37,340 nucleotides of DNA. It comes from SLFT01 sp964493075. Its GTDB lineage: Bacteria > Hydrogenedentota > Hydrogenedentia > Hydrogenedentales > CAITNO01. Under the pieces are notes generated by a model. It was not told the origin of the DNA, ran no database searches, and saw only the letters and a program-made list of their open reading frames with translations. Shown here one piece after another: positions 15,751 to 23,660 of the stretch. The position numbers and the translations under genes are program-made. Location of the stretch: positions 1 through 37,340 of the forward strand of contig CAZBNU010000013.1 in the NCBI GenBank assembly GCA_964493075.1, in the 5' to 3' direction. Within the stretch, counting starts at the first letter, position 1; each line of letters starts with the position of its first letter.

Positions 15751-18700
15751 CTAGCGGCTCGTACTTTTTGCAGCGGGTTCGGCGCAATAATCGCAACGCA
15801 GGCAACGCTGGGCTTCGCGCACGGCAACGCTTTCGGTGAAAGCCATTTCCACTTCATTAAAATTATGCGCACGGCGTTCTGAGGGAATCAGTTTCATCCG
15901 GGCACGAGGTGCATCAGAAGGATCCGCATCGGGATCAAAATCGGTATCCACAGCGTATTCTCCACGCCAGAAAGCGTGTTCTTCACCAGTAAGGTATTGG
16001 TCAATACCAACTGCGGCGCGCTCGCCTGCGCCAATCGCTTCGGCAATCGAAGAGGGGCCGTCTGCTGCATCACCGCCTGCGAACAACCACTCTACCGAGG
16101 TGCGTCCGTAAAGGGGATCCGCGCCCACATAACCCGCCTGGGTCATCTTGATAGGCAGGTCACCGAGCAACGGCTTGGTGTCAAGACTCTGGCCGATGGC
16201 GGCAATAACCTGATCGGCAGCTTCGACGAAAGACTCGCCGCCTTCGCGGGTCTGGGGCCTGCGGCGACCGCTACGGTCGAATTCGCCCAACCACATCTGA
16301 TCGCACTTCACACCTACGGCTTTACCGTCTTTGACCACGATTTCCTGCGGCGCCACAAGGGTCTTGAGAATGATGCCTTCGTTTTCGGCTTCTTCAATTT
16401 CTTCTTTGTAGGCGGGCATTTCGTCGCGGGTGCGGCGATACAGTACTGTAACAGATTCTGCGCCGAGGCGCATGGCGGTGCGGGCAGCGTCAATGGCTGC
16501 GTTGCCGCCGCCGATGACAACGACCTTCTTACCAACAGGAACATTACCGCGCATGTTGTATTCGCGCAGGAATGCCATTGAATCAAACACGCCATCAGCA
16601 TCTTCGTTGGCGATGCGCAACTTTGCTCCGGAAGGTGCGCCGACGCCGACGAAAACAGCATCGTATCCTTCATCGCGCAGCTGTTGCAGTGTGAAGTCCT
16701 TGCCGAGGGCCTTGTTGGTTTCGATTTCAACGCCCATCCGTTCAATCATGCGGATTTCGCGTGCCAGTTCTTCGCGGGGCATACGATAGGCGGGAATCGC
16801 CTGCACCAGCATGCCGCCGGGGCGTTCTGTCGCTTCCAGCACCTTGGGCTGATATCCAAGACGTGCCAGGAAATAGGCACAGGTAAGGCCTGCGGGGCCT
16901 GCGCCGATGATGGCAATTTTGCGTTTTGCATTCGCTTCGTTTTCGCGTATTTCCGGCATTTGGATGGTAACTTCCTGTTCCACCATGAAGCGTTTGATGC
17001 CCCGGATGGAAACAGCCTCGTCCAAAGAGGCACGGCGGCATTTGTCTTCGCAGGTGTGGAAGCATACGCGTGCGCATACAGATGCAAAGGGGTTGTTTTC
17101 GCGGTGTACGCGAAGCGCTTCCGCATACCGCTTTTCGCCGACAAGCGCCACGAAACCGGGGATGTACACACCCGCCGGGCAGGCGCTCATGCAGGGGGCG
17201 CGCACCAGCTCGGGGCAGACGCCGGCAGGGCACCGTTTTTCGCGGATATGGATGTCGAATTCTTCACGGAAATGACGGATGGCCGACAGCACCGGGTTTG
17301 GCGCGGTCTGGCCGAGACCGCACAGGGCGGTATCCTTAATCTGCTGGCCGAGGGCAATAAGCTTTTCAACATCGCCTTCTTCGCCCTGGCCCTTGCAAAT
17401 GCGGTCCACGATCTCAAGCATGCGCTTGGTGCCGATACGACAGGGAACGCATTTACCGCAGGATTCGTCTTGTACAAAATCCAGGAAGAAGCGGGACATA
17501 TCAACCATGCAGGTATCTTCGTCCATGACAATAAGTCCGCCTGAACCCATGATGGCGCCCAGTTCCTGGAGTGACTCATAATCAACAGGTACATTCAGAT
17601 ATTCGCGGGGAATGCAGCCGCCGGAGGGACCGCCGATTTGCGCCGCCTTGAAGGCTTTCCCGTTGGGGATGCCGCCGCCGATGTCATAGATGATTTCGCC
17701 AAGGGGCGTGCCAACAGGCACTTCAACCAGACCGGTGTTGTTTACCGCGCCAGCAAGTGCGAATACCTTGGTGCCTTTGCTCTTCTCAGCGCCGATTGCT
17801 GCGAACCATTCTGCGCCCTTCAGTATAATCACGGGGATATTCGCGTAGGTTTCCACATTGTTAAGCAGCGTCGGTTTTTCCCACAGACCTGCGATGGCCG
17901 GGAAGGGGGGACGCGGACGGGGTTCGCCGCGTTTGCCTTCGATGGAACGCATGAGCGCTGTTTCTTCACCGCATACGAATGCGCCGGAACCCATACGGAT
18001 TTCAAGATCGAAAGAGAAGTCCGTGCCCATGATGTTCTTGCCGAGCAGCCCCATTTCACGCGCCTGTTGCAGCGCATTTTCGAGACGTTCCACGGCAAGC
18101 GGGTATTCAGCGCGCACGTAAACGTAGCCTTCGTCAGAGCCGATGGCATAGCCAGCAATGATCATGGCTTCGATGACGCTGTGCGGGTCGCCCTCAAGTA
18201 CACTGCGGTCCATAAACGCGCCCGGGTCGCCTTCGTCGGCGTTGCAAAGCACGTATTTTTTGTCGCCCGGCGCCTTGCGGGTGAATTCCCACTTCATACC
18301 GGTCAGGAATCCCGCGCCGCCGCGTCCGCGAAGTCCGGAATTCTTTACTGTGTCCGTTACTTGCTCGGGTTTCATTTCCGTAAGCGCCTTGGCAAGGGCC
18401 TGGTAGCCATCCTGAGCAATGTACTCTTCAATGTTTGTGGGGTCAATGGCACCGCAGTTGCGCAGCACAATCTTCTGCTGTTGCTGGAAATAACTGATTT
18501 CCTGCAATTCTGGGATGACTTTACCGCTGGAAACCACGGTGTAATTGAGGCGGCTCACAGGTTTGCCGGCGATCAGATGCTCGGTGACAATTTCTTCGGC
18601 ATCCGTCGGTTTCAAGCCCTGATAAAAGATGCCGCCGGGATGAACCACGGCAACGGGACCGGATGCACAGGGACCCAGGCAGCCGGTGTTTACCAGTTTA

Positions 18701-18915
18701 ACTTCTTTGCTGATATTGTGCTGTTTCAGTGATTCTTCAAGTGCGGCGACAAAGTCAAGAGAACCGGACGCTACACATCCAGCGCCGGCACAAATCAGGA
18801 CATGGTACCGTATGTCGGCGATGCCTTCTTTGGCTCCGAAACGTACCGCAACAGCTGCCTGCGCTGATTCGCGCAGTGCTGCCAGGTCTTTCGGTGTGTT
18901 TATTTTAGTTGCCAT
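15751..18915 (-). CDS. hydB: hydrogenase flavoprotein subunit: NuoF/HydB core fused to a GltD/NfnB-like module
   Basis: A 1054-residue fusion. Residues 37-115 are a thioredoxin-like 2Fe-2S domain (Cys42, Cys47, Cys79, Cys83). Residues 120-550 are the NuoF core with FMN/NADH-binding glycines (GLRGRGGAGF, 194-203) and the 4Fe-4S motif Cys486, Cys489, Cys492 plus Cys532. In place of the C-terminal ferredoxin domain of typical HydB comes a GltD/NfnB-like module: a cysteine-rich Fer4_20-type domain (CMSACPAGVYIPG, then CARVCFHTCEDKC), an FAD site GAGPAG (671-676) and an NAD(P) site GGGNAAIDAA (802-811). It closes with CLRCDYC (1038-1044). It should take electrons from NADH at FMN, with a second pyridine-nucleotide site at FAD, and feed HydA. 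Glutamate-synthase-linked [FeFe] hydrogenases are a known grouping; whether this one bifurcates is open. The gene lies 39 nt after hydC. Confidence 0.93.
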   Translation of the reverse strand: MATKINTPKDLAALRESAQAAVAVRFGAKEGIADIRYHVLICAGAGCVASGSLDFVAALEESLKQHNISKEVKLVNTGCLGPCASGPVAVVHPGGIFYQGLKPTDAEEIVTEHLIAGKPVSRLNYTVVSSGKVIPELQEISYFQQQQKIVLRNCGAIDPTNIEEYIAQDGYQALAKALTEMKPEQVTDTVKNSGLRGRGGAGFLTGMKWEFTRKAPGDKKYVLCNADEGDPGAFMDRSVLEGDPHSVIEAMIIAGYAIGSDEGYVYVRAEYPLAVERLENALQQAREMGLLGKNIMGTDFSFDLEIRMGSGAFVCGEETALMRSIEGKRGEPRPRPPFPAIAGLWEKPTLLNNVETYANIPVIILKGAEWFAAIGAEKSKGTKVFALAGAVNNTGLVEVPVGTPLGEIIYDIGGGIPNGKAFKAAQIGGPSGGCIPREYLNVPVDYESLQELGAIMGSGGLIVMDEDTCMVDMSRFFLDFVQDESCGKCVPCRIGTKRMLEIVDRICKGQGEEGDVEKLIALGQQIKDTALCGLGQTAPNPVLSAIRHFREEFDIHIREKRCPAGVCPELVRAPCMSACPAGVYIPGFVALVGEKRYAEALRVHRENNPFASVCARVCFHTCEDKCRRASLDEAVSIRGIKRFMVEQEVTIQMPEIRENEANAKRKIAIIGAGPAGLTCAYFLARLGYQPKVLEATERPGGMLVQAIPAYRMPREELAREIRMIERMGVEIETNKALGKDFTLQQLRDEGYDAVFVGVGAPSGAKLRIANEDADGVFDSMAFLREYNMRGNVPVGKKVVVIGGGNAAIDAARTAMRLGAESVTVLYRRTRDEMPAYKEEIEEAENEGIILKTLVAPQEIVVKDGKAVGVKCDQMWLGEFDRSGRRRPQTREGGESFVEAADQVIAAIGQSLDTKPLLGDLPIKMTQAGYVGADPLYGRTSVEWLFAGGDAADGPSSIAEAIGAGERAAVGIDQYLTGEEHAFWRGEYAVDTDFDPDADPSDAPRARMKLIPSERRAHNFNEVEMAFTESVAVREAQRCLRCDYCAEPAAKSTSR

Positions 18916-18954
18916 AATTATTAAATCTCCTTTTCGGCAGCGACAAGCGCCGGG

Positions 18955-19497
18955 TTATGCCTCGGCCGCCACGGCCGGCTTTTCCTCGTCCACATACTGG
19001 TCAAGAATTTGCTGAAGCCGCGCCGCTTTGACGCGTTGGTGAACGGTATCATCAATCATAATGGCTGGCGCCAGGCCGCAGGCGCCAAAACAGCGGGCTA
19101 CGTCCAGCGAGAAGTTACGGTCGGCAGTGGTTTCGCCGACATCAATGCCCAGACGGTCTTTGATAGCATCGAGTACCTGCTTGCCACCGCGCACATAGCA
19201 TGCTGTGCCAAGACAAACACGGATCATGTGCCTGCCGCGGGGCTGGGTGGAGAAGAAGGAATAGAATCCGACTACGCCTGCTACTTCACTGTAGGACTTG
19301 TTTAGCCCGAGACTGATTTTACGCAGCACGTTTTCCGGTAGATAGCCAAAAACCGCCTGCGCCATTTGCAATACGGGAATCAGCGCGCCGGGCTTGTCTT
19401 TATACTCGGCAATGATCCCGTCAAGACGTGTGAGCAATTCTTCCTCGCTCGCCTCTTCCGTGCAGCAACAGCAGTTGCCCTGTTCTTTGTCAACCAT
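18955..19497 (-). CDS. hydC: NuoE-like [2Fe-2S] hydrogenase subunit HydC
   Basis: A 180-residue thioredoxin-fold 2Fe-2S protein. The four cluster ligands are in the standard arrangement: Cys95 and Cys100 (CLGTAC), Cys136 and Cys140 (CFGAC). The helical N-terminal part (PVLQMAQAVFGYLPENVL) and VAGVVGFYSFF are typical of NuoE/HydC. It is expected to pair with HydB and pass electrons between FMN and the hydrogenase. The start is the ATG at 19497, which has AAGGAG 7 nt upstream; the frame is open to 19551, but those codons run into the intergenic gap after rex. Four consecutive cysteines at residues 9-12 (GNCCCCTEE) are not part of the family's cluster site. The gene lies 56 nt after rex and 39 nt before hydB. 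Confidence 0.93.
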   Translation of the reverse strand: MVDKEQGNCCCCTEEASEEELLTRLDGIIAEYKDKPGALIPVLQMAQAVFGYLPENVLRKISLGLNKSYSEVAGVVGFYSFFSTQPRGRHMIRVCLGTACYVRGGKQVLDAIKDRLGIDVGETTADRNFSLDVARCFGACGLAPAIMIDDTVHQRVKAARLQQILDQYVDEEKPAVAAEA

Positions 19498-19553
19498 AAC
19501 AGTTCTCCTTATAAGCGCCGTAATGTGACAACTATCCGGCGCTGCGACCAAAG

Positions 19554-20249
19554 TTACATTGGGACATCCACCCGACTTGTGTCGGACGGGATGTTCCGTT
19601 CCGGTTCCTTAATATCTCCAAGGCACACCGGGTGGCGTGCAAAATACGCTACTTTCTCAAAAGACGTGGTTAAGTCCACATTTTCTACATAAATCTGCTT
19701 GGGCACTTGCAGTCGTGTTGGCGCAAAATTCAGCAGGCCCGTTACGCCTGCATCGCAAAGCTGCGTGGCTACCGCTTGTGCATGAGCCATAGGTACCGTA
19801 ATGATGCCAATATCCACGTGCCATTCGCGCACAATGCGGGGCAGCTGATCGAGGGCATAGCAATTGCAGCCTCGAACCACGACCCCCTGCTTATCCGGGT
19901 CGGTATCAAAGGCAGCGTGTATATGCAACCAGCGCCATCGCCCGGAAAAATGGGTCAACAATGCCAGACCCAGATGGCCTACGCCAACAAGCGCGGCGCG
20001 TTGGCTTTGGGGCGCATCCAACACTTCTGCTATTCCTGTCAGTAAATCCTTTATCTGGTAGCCCGCATGAGGCACGCCAGAGCAACCCAACTGCATAATG
20101 TCGCGGCGCACCTGCGCAGGGGTTACCGCCGCGGGCACACACAGTTGATGGGAAAATACAACCGTATCGCCTTCGTCACGCAGACGCAGCAGAAGTCTGC
20201 GATAAAGACTTAATCTTTCAACCGTTTTTTGGGATGCGATCGGCGTCAT
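19554..20249 (-). CDS. rex: redox-sensing transcriptional repressor Rex
   Basis: A 231-residue protein with the two Rex domains: a winged helix (about 1-65; recognition region AVTPAQVRRDIMQLG) and a Rossmann fold that senses NADH/NAD+ (ALVGVGHLGLALL, glycines near 89-94), followed by the C-terminal swap helix region (NVDLTTSFEKVAYFAR). The length is close to the family norm. The loop that usually reads FGKRGVGY is altered (GCSGVPHAGY). As first gene of the operon it probably represses itself and the hydrogenase genes when NADH is low. AGGA lies 7 nt upstream of the ATG. A degenerate Rex-like operator is at 20406-20423. The rex-hydC-hydB-hydA order without internal terminators supports one transcript. 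Confidence 0.93.
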   Translation of the reverse strand: MTPIASQKTVERLSLYRRLLLRLRDEGDTVVFSHQLCVPAAVTPAQVRRDIMQLGCSGVPHAGYQIKDLLTGIAEVLDAPQSQRAALVGVGHLGLALLTHFSGRWRWLHIHAAFDTDPDKQGVVVRGCNCYALDQLPRIVREWHVDIGIITVPMAHAQAVATQLCDAGVTGLLNFAPTRLQVPKQIYVENVDLTTSFEKVAYFARHPVCLGDIKEPERNIPSDTSRVDVPM

Positions 20250-20405
20250 TCGTGTGTCCTGAACCAGCCCGTATCTGCATGTAAAACGCTACACACCTGT
20301 ATTTCGGGAGTAACCGCTAATTGAACGATCAGTATGGCAAACAAAAGTTATGTCTACTTTACCTACCGTTAGGTATAAGCGGAATGCTCTTTAATTACAG
20401 TGCTT

Positions 20406-20423
20406 TTGTGAATTTATAAACGA
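20406..20423. promoter_or_regulatory. candidate Rex operator upstream of rex
   Basis: TTGTGAA-TTTA-TAAACGA on the plus strand. Compared with the known Rex consensus TTGTGAA-N4-TTCACAA, one half is perfect (7/7) and the other matches 4/7. It lies about 157 bp upstream of the rex ATG and overlaps TATAAA-like sequence, where a repressor would block a promoter. Confidence 0.4.
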
Positions 20424-20647
20424 ATCACTCCGTACTATAGCACAATTGGAGGGGCAATGCAACATTAAGTTAGCGAAAAATAACTGGAAATTTGAGGGCA
20501 CTTTTTACAGCAGTTTTTCTGAACCACAAAGAACGCCAGGATCATTTGCCGCTGTCGAGGTGGTCACAAAAACAGGCACCAAGTACCATAGCCTGAGGAG
20601 GGTTGCTAGGTAATAAAAACGTACAGGGAAAAGAATTACTACTATTT

Positions 20648-20675
20648 TTGTGACGGTCTTTTTAGTCAGTCACAA
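20648..20675. repeat. inverted repeat TTGTGAC-N14-GTCACAA
   Basis: Perfect 7-bp arms at 20648-20654 and 20669-20675. The spacer is partly complementary around TTTT. The arms contain the Rex half-site TTGTGA, but about 10 bp further apart than in a normal operator. It could be an operator or a weak hairpin. Confidence 0.5.
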
Positions 20676-20820
20676 TTATTCTTTTTGCCTGCATTGCAGG
20701 AACGTGTTTTTGCTATGCAGCCGCACTATGATCGCGTGCCAAGTCACAGCGGTCAAATTTTTGGTGTACTACAAAATTTTGCCCACCAATTCGCAATGGT
20801 GTCGAGAATACTTTGCAAGC

Positions 20821-20850
20821 TTGATGATGCCCGGAATTAAAATGTATACT
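20821..20850 (+). promoter_or_regulatory. promoter of the EF-G-like gene
   Basis: TTGATG (20821-20826), an 18-bp spacer and TATACT (20845-20850). The start site would be near 20857, giving a leader of about 110 nt before the ATG at 20966. Confidence 0.5.
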
Positions 20851-20965
20851 AGTCGTTCCTGACGCACAAAACAGTGGTCACGGCTGTTTTTCGCAAGAAT
20901 CAAATTTCCTTTAATTTATGTTTGCTCGTGTGGCACGGGCAGAACCCGCACCGGAGGTTTCTTTC

Positions 20966-23002
20966 ATGGCAACCATTGAAGCTGGAAAAGTACGTAACGT
21001 TGGCATTGTAGGACACGGCGGCGTTGGAAAAACAACGCTCGTCGAACACATCCTGCACAAGGTAGGGCTTACGGGCCGTCTGGGCACTGTCGAAGAAGGC
21101 AACACTGTTTGCGATTACCTTGAGGAAGAAATCGAACGCAAGCACAGTATCGCCATGTCGCTGGCGCATCTTGAGTGGAAAGGCGGTCGTATCCATCTGA
21201 TAGACCATCCGGGTTACATGGATTTTCTTGGTGAAATGGCTTCCTCAACCCCATTGATTGATGGTATGGTTATTGCAGTGGATGCTTCCACCGGTGTACA
21301 GGTGGGCATGGACAATGCCTGGAAATATGCGGAGCGCTTCAATGTGCCCCGCGCTTTTTTTGTCAACAAACTGGACCGGGAACACACCAATTTTGACGAG
21401 ACGGTTGCCATGCTTCAGGAGGCTTATGGTCGCCATTGTGTGCCGTTGGTAGCGCCTGTTGGCGAAGGCAGTGGTCTTACGGGTGTAGTGAACATCGTTA
21501 GCGGCGATCCTGCGAGTATGAACGAAAGCGTTGCGGCGTTGAAAGAGGCACTGGTTGAGGCTGTAGCCGAAACTGATGAAGCGTTGACCGAAAAGTATCT
21601 TGAGAATCTCGAACTCTCGCCGGAGGATTTCAATGCGGGATTGCAGACGGGTATCACCACGGGCAAGATTATCCCCATTCTTGCGGGCAGCGTGTCCATG
21701 GACTTTGGCATAGACGAATTACTGGATATGATCGCCGAATCTTTTCCGAGCCCTCTTGCCCGCAAGATCAAGGCCAAGCAGGATAATGGAGAAGTAGTAG
21801 AGATTAAGCCTGATCCCAATGGCCCCTTCCTTGGGCAGGTGTTTCGGTCGGTTGTGGACCCCTTCGTCGGGCATCTGACTCTTTTCCGTGTATTGAGCGG
21901 CACCCTGAAGGCAGACACGGATTTTTATAACGTGACGACTAACTCGAAGGAACGCACGGGCAAGCTTTTCCTGGTGAACGGGAAACAACAGGTGCAGGTG
22001 GATGCGCTGGTTCCGGGCGATCTGGCCGCCATGACCAAGTTGAAAAACACCCATTTCGGTGACACCATAGCCGCAGCAGGAAGCAATCTGAACCTGCCGG
22101 AAATTGAGTTGCCTGAGGCGATGGTGAAACTGGCTATCGTGCCCAAGTCCCGTGCCGACGAAGATAAAATCGGTGAAGCGCTTAATCGGCTGGCGGAAGA
22201 AGACCCCACGTTTTCCCATTATCGCGACACTTCTACCAACGACCACCTTATCCGTGGTATGGGCGATTTGCAGTTGGACATTCTGCTGGGACGCATGCAG
22301 CGCAAATTCAAGGTGGAGGTGGAAACATCAATACCCAAGGTAGCTTTTCGTGAGACCATCAAGTCCAAGGTGGAGGTGCAGGGTAAACACAAGAAACAGA
22401 GCGGTGGCCACGGGCAGTATGGCGATGTACATCTTCGTCTGGCGCCCAATGAGCGTGGCGCCGGTTACCAATTTGTAGACAGTATTGTTGGCGGCGTGGT
22501 ACCCAAACAATATATACCCCATGTGGACAAGGGCGCCATGGAGGCCCTGGAACGGGGCGTTATCAGCGGCCACCCGGTGGTGGACGTCATCGTTGAGTTG
22601 TTCTTTGGTTCCTATCACGCTGTGGACTCATCGGAAATGGCGTTCAAACTTGCCGCCTCCAAGGCCATTCAGAAGGGCGTCAAAGAAGCGCGTCCCTGTC
22701 TGCTTGAACCCATCATGGAGATTGCCGTTACGGTGCCCGAAGAATACATGGGCGATATTAACGGTGATTTGAACAGTCGCCGTGGGCGTATCAGCGGCAT
22801 GGATGCTATTGGCGGTGGTCGGCAGGTGATTCGTGCGCTGGTTCCCGAAGCGGAAGTGCTGCGGTACTCCACTGACCTTCGCAGTATGACCCAGGGGCGC
22901 GGCACCTATGAACTGAAACTGGACCATTACGAGGAAGTGCCCGAACATGTGGCGAAAGAAATTGTCGCCGCCTACGAGAAATCCCGGGTCGAAGAAGAAT
23001 AA
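20966..23002 (+). CDS. fusA: elongation factor G-like translational GTPase
   Basis: A 678-residue EF-G family GTPase. The G domain has G1 GHGGVGKT (16-23), a switch-I region ERKHSI where canonical EF-G has ERGITI, G3 DHPG (80-83, within LIDHPGYMDF) where canonical EF-G has DTPG, and G4 NKLD (134-137). Downstream are domain II (GQVFRSVVDPFVGHL), domain III (LRGMGDLQLDIL type: IRGMGDLQLDILLGRM), domain IV (SGGHGQYGDVHLRL, GGVVPKQYIPHVDKG) and domain V (EEYMGDINGDLNSRRG). The PGY rather than PGH at switch II, with this shorter length, matches the divergent EF-G2/EF-G-like group rather than the main translocase; the exact role of that group varies. I call the start at the ATG at 20966, with GGAGG 8 nt upstream. 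It is monocistronic: own promoter, own terminator. Confidence 0.88.
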   Translation: MATIEAGKVRNVGIVGHGGVGKTTLVEHILHKVGLTGRLGTVEEGNTVCDYLEEEIERKHSIAMSLAHLEWKGGRIHLIDHPGYMDFLGEMASSTPLIDGMVIAVDASTGVQVGMDNAWKYAERFNVPRAFFVNKLDREHTNFDETVAMLQEAYGRHCVPLVAPVGEGSGLTGVVNIVSGDPASMNESVAALKEALVEAVAETDEALTEKYLENLELSPEDFNAGLQTGITTGKIIPILAGSVSMDFGIDELLDMIAESFPSPLARKIKAKQDNGEVVEIKPDPNGPFLGQVFRSVVDPFVGHLTLFRVLSGTLKADTDFYNVTTNSKERTGKLFLVNGKQQVQVDALVPGDLAAMTKLKNTHFGDTIAAAGSNLNLPEIELPEAMVKLAIVPKSRADEDKIGEALNRLAEEDPTFSHYRDTSTNDHLIRGMGDLQLDILLGRMQRKFKVEVETSIPKVAFRETIKSKVEVQGKHKKQSGGHGQYGDVHLRLAPNERGAGYQFVDSIVGGVVPKQYIPHVDKGAMEALERGVISGHPVVDVIVELFFGSYHAVDSSEMAFKLAASKAIQKGVKEARPCLLEPIMEIAVTVPEEYMGDINGDLNSRRGRISGMDAIGGGRQVIRALVPEAEVLRYSTDLRSMTQGRGTYELKLDHYEEVPEHVAKEIVAAYEKSRVEEE

Positions 23003-23021
23003 ACGTTTTTTATATACACTG

Positions 23022-23063
23022 TCGGACGGTATATGCATGCCCTGCAGACACCGTCCGATTTTT
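23022..23063 (+). terminator. rho-independent terminator after the EF-G-like gene
   Basis: Perfect 9-bp arms TCGGACGGT (23022-23030) and ACCGTCCGA (23050-23058) with a 19-nt loop, followed by a run of five T. It begins 20 nt after the stop codon. Confidence 0.85.
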
Positions 23064-23066
23064 GTT

Positions 23067-23096
23067 GATAGATGCATATCCTGCAGGATGTCTATC
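23067..23096. repeat. second hairpin resembling the preceding terminator
   Basis: GATAGA (23067-23072) pairs with TCTATC (23091-23096) around an inner palindrome ATCCTG-CAGGAT. There is no T-run, so it is not a terminator on its own. Its core ATGCATatCCTGCAG is nearly identical to the loop of the terminator just before it (ATGCATgcCCTGCAG). Confidence 0.6.
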
Positions 23097-23164
23097 GGAT
23101 TGGCGTTTAACAGCGATGAATTCGTACAATATCATTTTGATGTCTTATCGCCAGCCCCTGAATT

Positions 23165-23179
23165 ACGTTATAATAACGT
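23165..23179 (+). promoter_or_regulatory. 15-bp palindrome overlapping a TATAAT upstream of gspG
   Basis: ACGTTAT-A-ATAACGT is a perfect 7-bp dyad. It contains TATAAT (23169-23174), a perfect -10 hexamer 42 nt before the gspG ATG. No good -35 is found at 16-18 bp, so an activator or a different sigma factor may be involved. This is the only promoter candidate seen for the T2SS operon. Confidence 0.45.
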
Positions 23180-23215
23180 GACAAGAGAATTTTGCAGCAC
23201 AACTGGAGACGTTCC

Positions 23216-23602
23216 ATGAGTAATAACGGTGGTTTTACGCTAATAGAGTTGATTTTGGTTACGGTGATTATTGGCATTCTTGCAGGAATGGTGATGGTCA
23301 ATTATGGTGGTCGTGCCCGCGAGGCGCAGATTCGTGCCGCCAAGGGAGACATTGCCAATCTCAGCACGGCGGTGGATTTGTTTGCTTTGGACAACAATGA
23401 CACCTATCCTGCCAGTCTCGACAACTTGGTCAGCGGCAAGCGCCGTTATGTCCGGGAATTGCAGCCTGACCCTTGGGGAAACGCCTATAATTACAAGCCG
23501 CCGACAGACGTTATGCTTGCGGATTATGTGATTTTTTCGTCAGGGCCTGATGGCGTTCCCGGCACGGAAGATGATGTGACCTCGACTTCAGCCATGCCCT
23601 GA
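23216..23602 (+). CDS. gspG: T2SS major pseudopilin GspG
   Basis: A 128-residue pseudopilin. The short leader MSNNGG ends at the prepilin peptidase site, followed by FTLIELILVTVIIGILAGM with Glu at +5. The C-terminal part has the GspG features: PDPWGNAYNYKPP, and a GPDGVPGTEDD segment that in GspG binds calcium. The length is about the family norm. It polymerises into the pseudopilus that drives substrates through the secretin. The start is the ATG at 23216 with GGAGA 6 nt upstream; an in-frame TTG at 23192 would give a leader without this ribosome-binding site. It is first in the T2SS operon. Confidence 0.93.
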   Translation: MSNNGGFTLIELILVTVIIGILAGMVMVNYGGRAREAQIRAAKGDIANLSTAVDLFALDNNDTYPASLDNLVSGKRRYVRELQPDPWGNAYNYKPPTDVMLADYVIFSSGPDGVPGTEDDVTSTSAMP

Positions 23603-23660
23603 TCCGCAGATTATTCAAATTAACCGCCTGGCAGAAAGAAGCGCAGTGAACAGGCTTTCA

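Larger units (their letters stand above)
20250..20965. other. 716-bp intergenic region between rex and the EF-G-like gene
   Basis: I found no convincing gene here. It holds several dyad-symmetric elements: TACCTA-CCGT-TAGGTA (20360-20375), a Rex-like site (20406-20423), TTGTGAC-N14-GTCACAA (20648-20675), CCTGCA-T-TGCAGG (20688-20700) and CAAATTTTTG-N8-CAAAATTTTG (20754-20781). The EF-G promoter is at 20821-20850. A 70-residue frame at 20650-20862 overlaps several of these elements and has no ribosome-binding site. A small RNA or an extended regulatory region is possible but unproven. Confidence 0.6.

Noticed and set aside
17638..18732. 364-codon open frame antisense to hydB
   Set aside because: The opposite strand encodes clear NuoF-type motifs; long antisense frames are expected in codon-biased genes of this kind. 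The same applies to 16684-17544 within hydB and 13886-14740 within hydA.
20650..20862. 70-residue open frame in the long intergenic region
   Set aside because: It starts inside an inverted repeat, has no ribosome-binding site, has an odd cysteine-rich composition and overlaps other dyads and the EF-G promoter.
23100..23215. Sigma-54 (-24/-12) promoter for the T2SS operon under PilR control
   Set aside because: I looked for GG-N10-GC type elements before gspG and before gspD and found none that fit.
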